Below, one piece after another: positions 63,244 to 64,000 of a stretch of 64,000 bases of DNA. Origin of the DNA: Emiliania huxleyi CCMP1516 (Eukaryota; Haptophyta; Isochrysidales; Noelaerhabdaceae); assembly GCF_000372725.1 (NCBI RefSeq), contig NW_005200011.1, positions 135,852 through 199,851 of the forward strand, given 5' to 3'. The position numbers and the translations under genes are program-made. Under the pieces are notes generated by a model. It searched no databases, had not been told where the DNA came from, and saw only the letters and a list, made by a program, of their open reading frames with translations. The first letter of the stretch is position 1. Every line of letters begins with the position of its first letter.

Positions 63244-64000
63244 ATGCGAAGCACCCCGATGACGACTAGCTCGGTACGGCCATCGACTGCGAGCACGTTC
63301 GAGCTGTCCACAGCCCGCATGTTGCATCCCTCCCTCGCCGGCCAGTGGCAGCCCCTCACCTTCGGAATGAAGTTTTTCCGCGTTGGGCCGATTGAGTGTG
63401 CCATCTCATGGCTCCTCTTCCTCTGCCTCTTCCCGCTGCTGCTAATCTGGTACTTCATCGCATTCTGCATGCTCATATGCTGCGGTAAGTCGCGCGCGCT
63501 CGCGCTTGGGTGGCAGTACTACACGCTGCTGTGCGTCGGGACGCCGCTGCGCCACTTCTACTTGGCCCAGCTGCTGTTGCGGCCGCAGTTCGTGTTCGTC
63601 TGCATGCTGACGTACCCGCCTGTCGCGGACTCGTGGTACACCCTCTCCACCAACCTCGGCGGGAATTATCTGTGGGGCGACTGCCTCAGGCTCACAGACT
63701 ACGACTCTGTGCGGGCGATGCTCGAGGACCCTGCGCGCGAGCGGAGCCTTGTCGTCGACGCGTTTGTTGGCGAGGTGGGGAAGCTGCTCACGCCCGTGCT
63801 GCCTCTCTTCTACTCCACCGGCTCGACGTGGCATGCCGGCTGGCGGCGTGTCTTCCTCTCGCGCATCACCCACCGCGCACCCGTCGTCGAGGCGCTGACT
63901 GGGGATGGGCTCCGGCAGCTGGCCCTGCCGATCGTCAGCGAGTGGCTGGATGAGGCGACCCCCTTCAAGCTGGTGGACGGAGGTCTCCCTCTGGAGATGC
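63244..64000 (+). CDS. Membrane protein of unknown family, N-terminal part (cut by window end)
   Basis: An uninterrupted frame from the ATG at 63244 to the window end gives 252 residues with no stop. After about 45 polar residues there is a long hydrophobic segment (AISWLLFLCLFPLLLIWYFI, then FCMLICC). A soluble part follows (YTLSTNLGGNYLWGDCLRLT, DSVRAMLEDPARERSL, LPLFYSTGSTWHAGWRRVFL). 'LRLTDYDSVRAMLEDP' and 'H-x3-WRRVFL' recall the N-terminal half of heme proteins such as cytochrome P450s, but that is weak and the diagnostic C-terminal part is outside. A GTAAGT-like site at 63485 (TGCG|GTAAGTCG) could be a donor, though the frame continues well through it. Confidence 0.55.
   Translation, partial: MRSTPMTTSSVRPSTASTFELSTARMLHPSLAGQWQPLTFGMKFFRVGPIECAISWLLFLCLFPLLLIWYFIAFCMLICCGKSRALALGWQYYTLLCVGTPLRHFYLAQLLLRPQFVFVCMLTYPPVADSWYTLSTNLGGNYLWGDCLRLTDYDSVRAMLEDPARERSLVVDAFVGEVGKLLTPVLPLFYSTGSTWHAGWRRVFLSRITHRAPVVEALTGDGLRQLALPIVSEWLDEATPFKLVDGGLPLEM

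Overview
This is a nuclear genome window from a GC-rich, intron-bearing eukaryote, most likely a motile unicellular alga. My best guess is a haptophyte-type lineage, at moderate to low confidence. The reasons are short introns (about 60-350 nt), exons rich in G/C at third positions, a plant/alga-type GT77 glycosyltransferase, a cilia-assembly gene (ZMYND10), and very frequent GC-AG introns. No rRNA, tRNA, snRNA, CRISPR array or prokaryotic operon was found. One 100-base N gap (40477-40576) shows this is a draft scaffold.

Left part (1-20.2 kb): the tail of an inositol-monophosphatase-family enzyme, a small Rieske protein, an orphan gene, a GT25-like glycosyltransferase with C-terminal membrane helices, a small orphan divergent from a RAD5/SHPRH-type SNF2-RING ATPase, a lineage-specific signal/TM protein, a PPR repeat protein fused to a TrmB-like tRNA (m7G) methyltransferase, a small secretory-pathway protein, and the splicing factor PRP17/CDC40.

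Middle (20.2-42 kb): a repeat-rich spacer, an intronless X-family DNA polymerase (Pol mu/TdT type), an ankyrin-DHHC palmitoyltransferase (HIP14/AKR1 type), V-ATPase subunit a, a 3-kb gene-poor spacer, an intronless glycosyltransferase-like protein, a hAT-like MITE, and the 17-exon mitochondrial SDHA gene interrupted by the gap.

Right part (42-64 kb): a ZMYND10 homologue lacking its MYND finger and carrying a C-terminal CS/PIH-like domain, a membrane-anchored dCMP deaminase, an XEG113-like GT77 glycosyltransferase with a telomere-repeat intron, two divergent coiled-coil genes, a PHD-like finger protein, a SET1/COMPASS-type histone methyltransferase, repeat-rich sequence, and a membrane protein cut by the window end. 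The genes are unrelated housekeeping and lineage-specific genes, not a pathway cluster.

The most unusual signals are structural. By my hand splice models about 31 introns start with GC and about 34 with GT. Several introns have direct repeats at their ends or copy the end of the upstream exon, including a 43-bp tandem array that repeats the SDHA donor site five times. One intron takes its polypyrimidine tract and 3' splice site from a (CCCTAA)n array. A dispersed repeat lies 5' of four genes, always in the sense orientation. All exon borders were deduced by eye from reading frame, family conservation and splice motifs. There is no transcript evidence.
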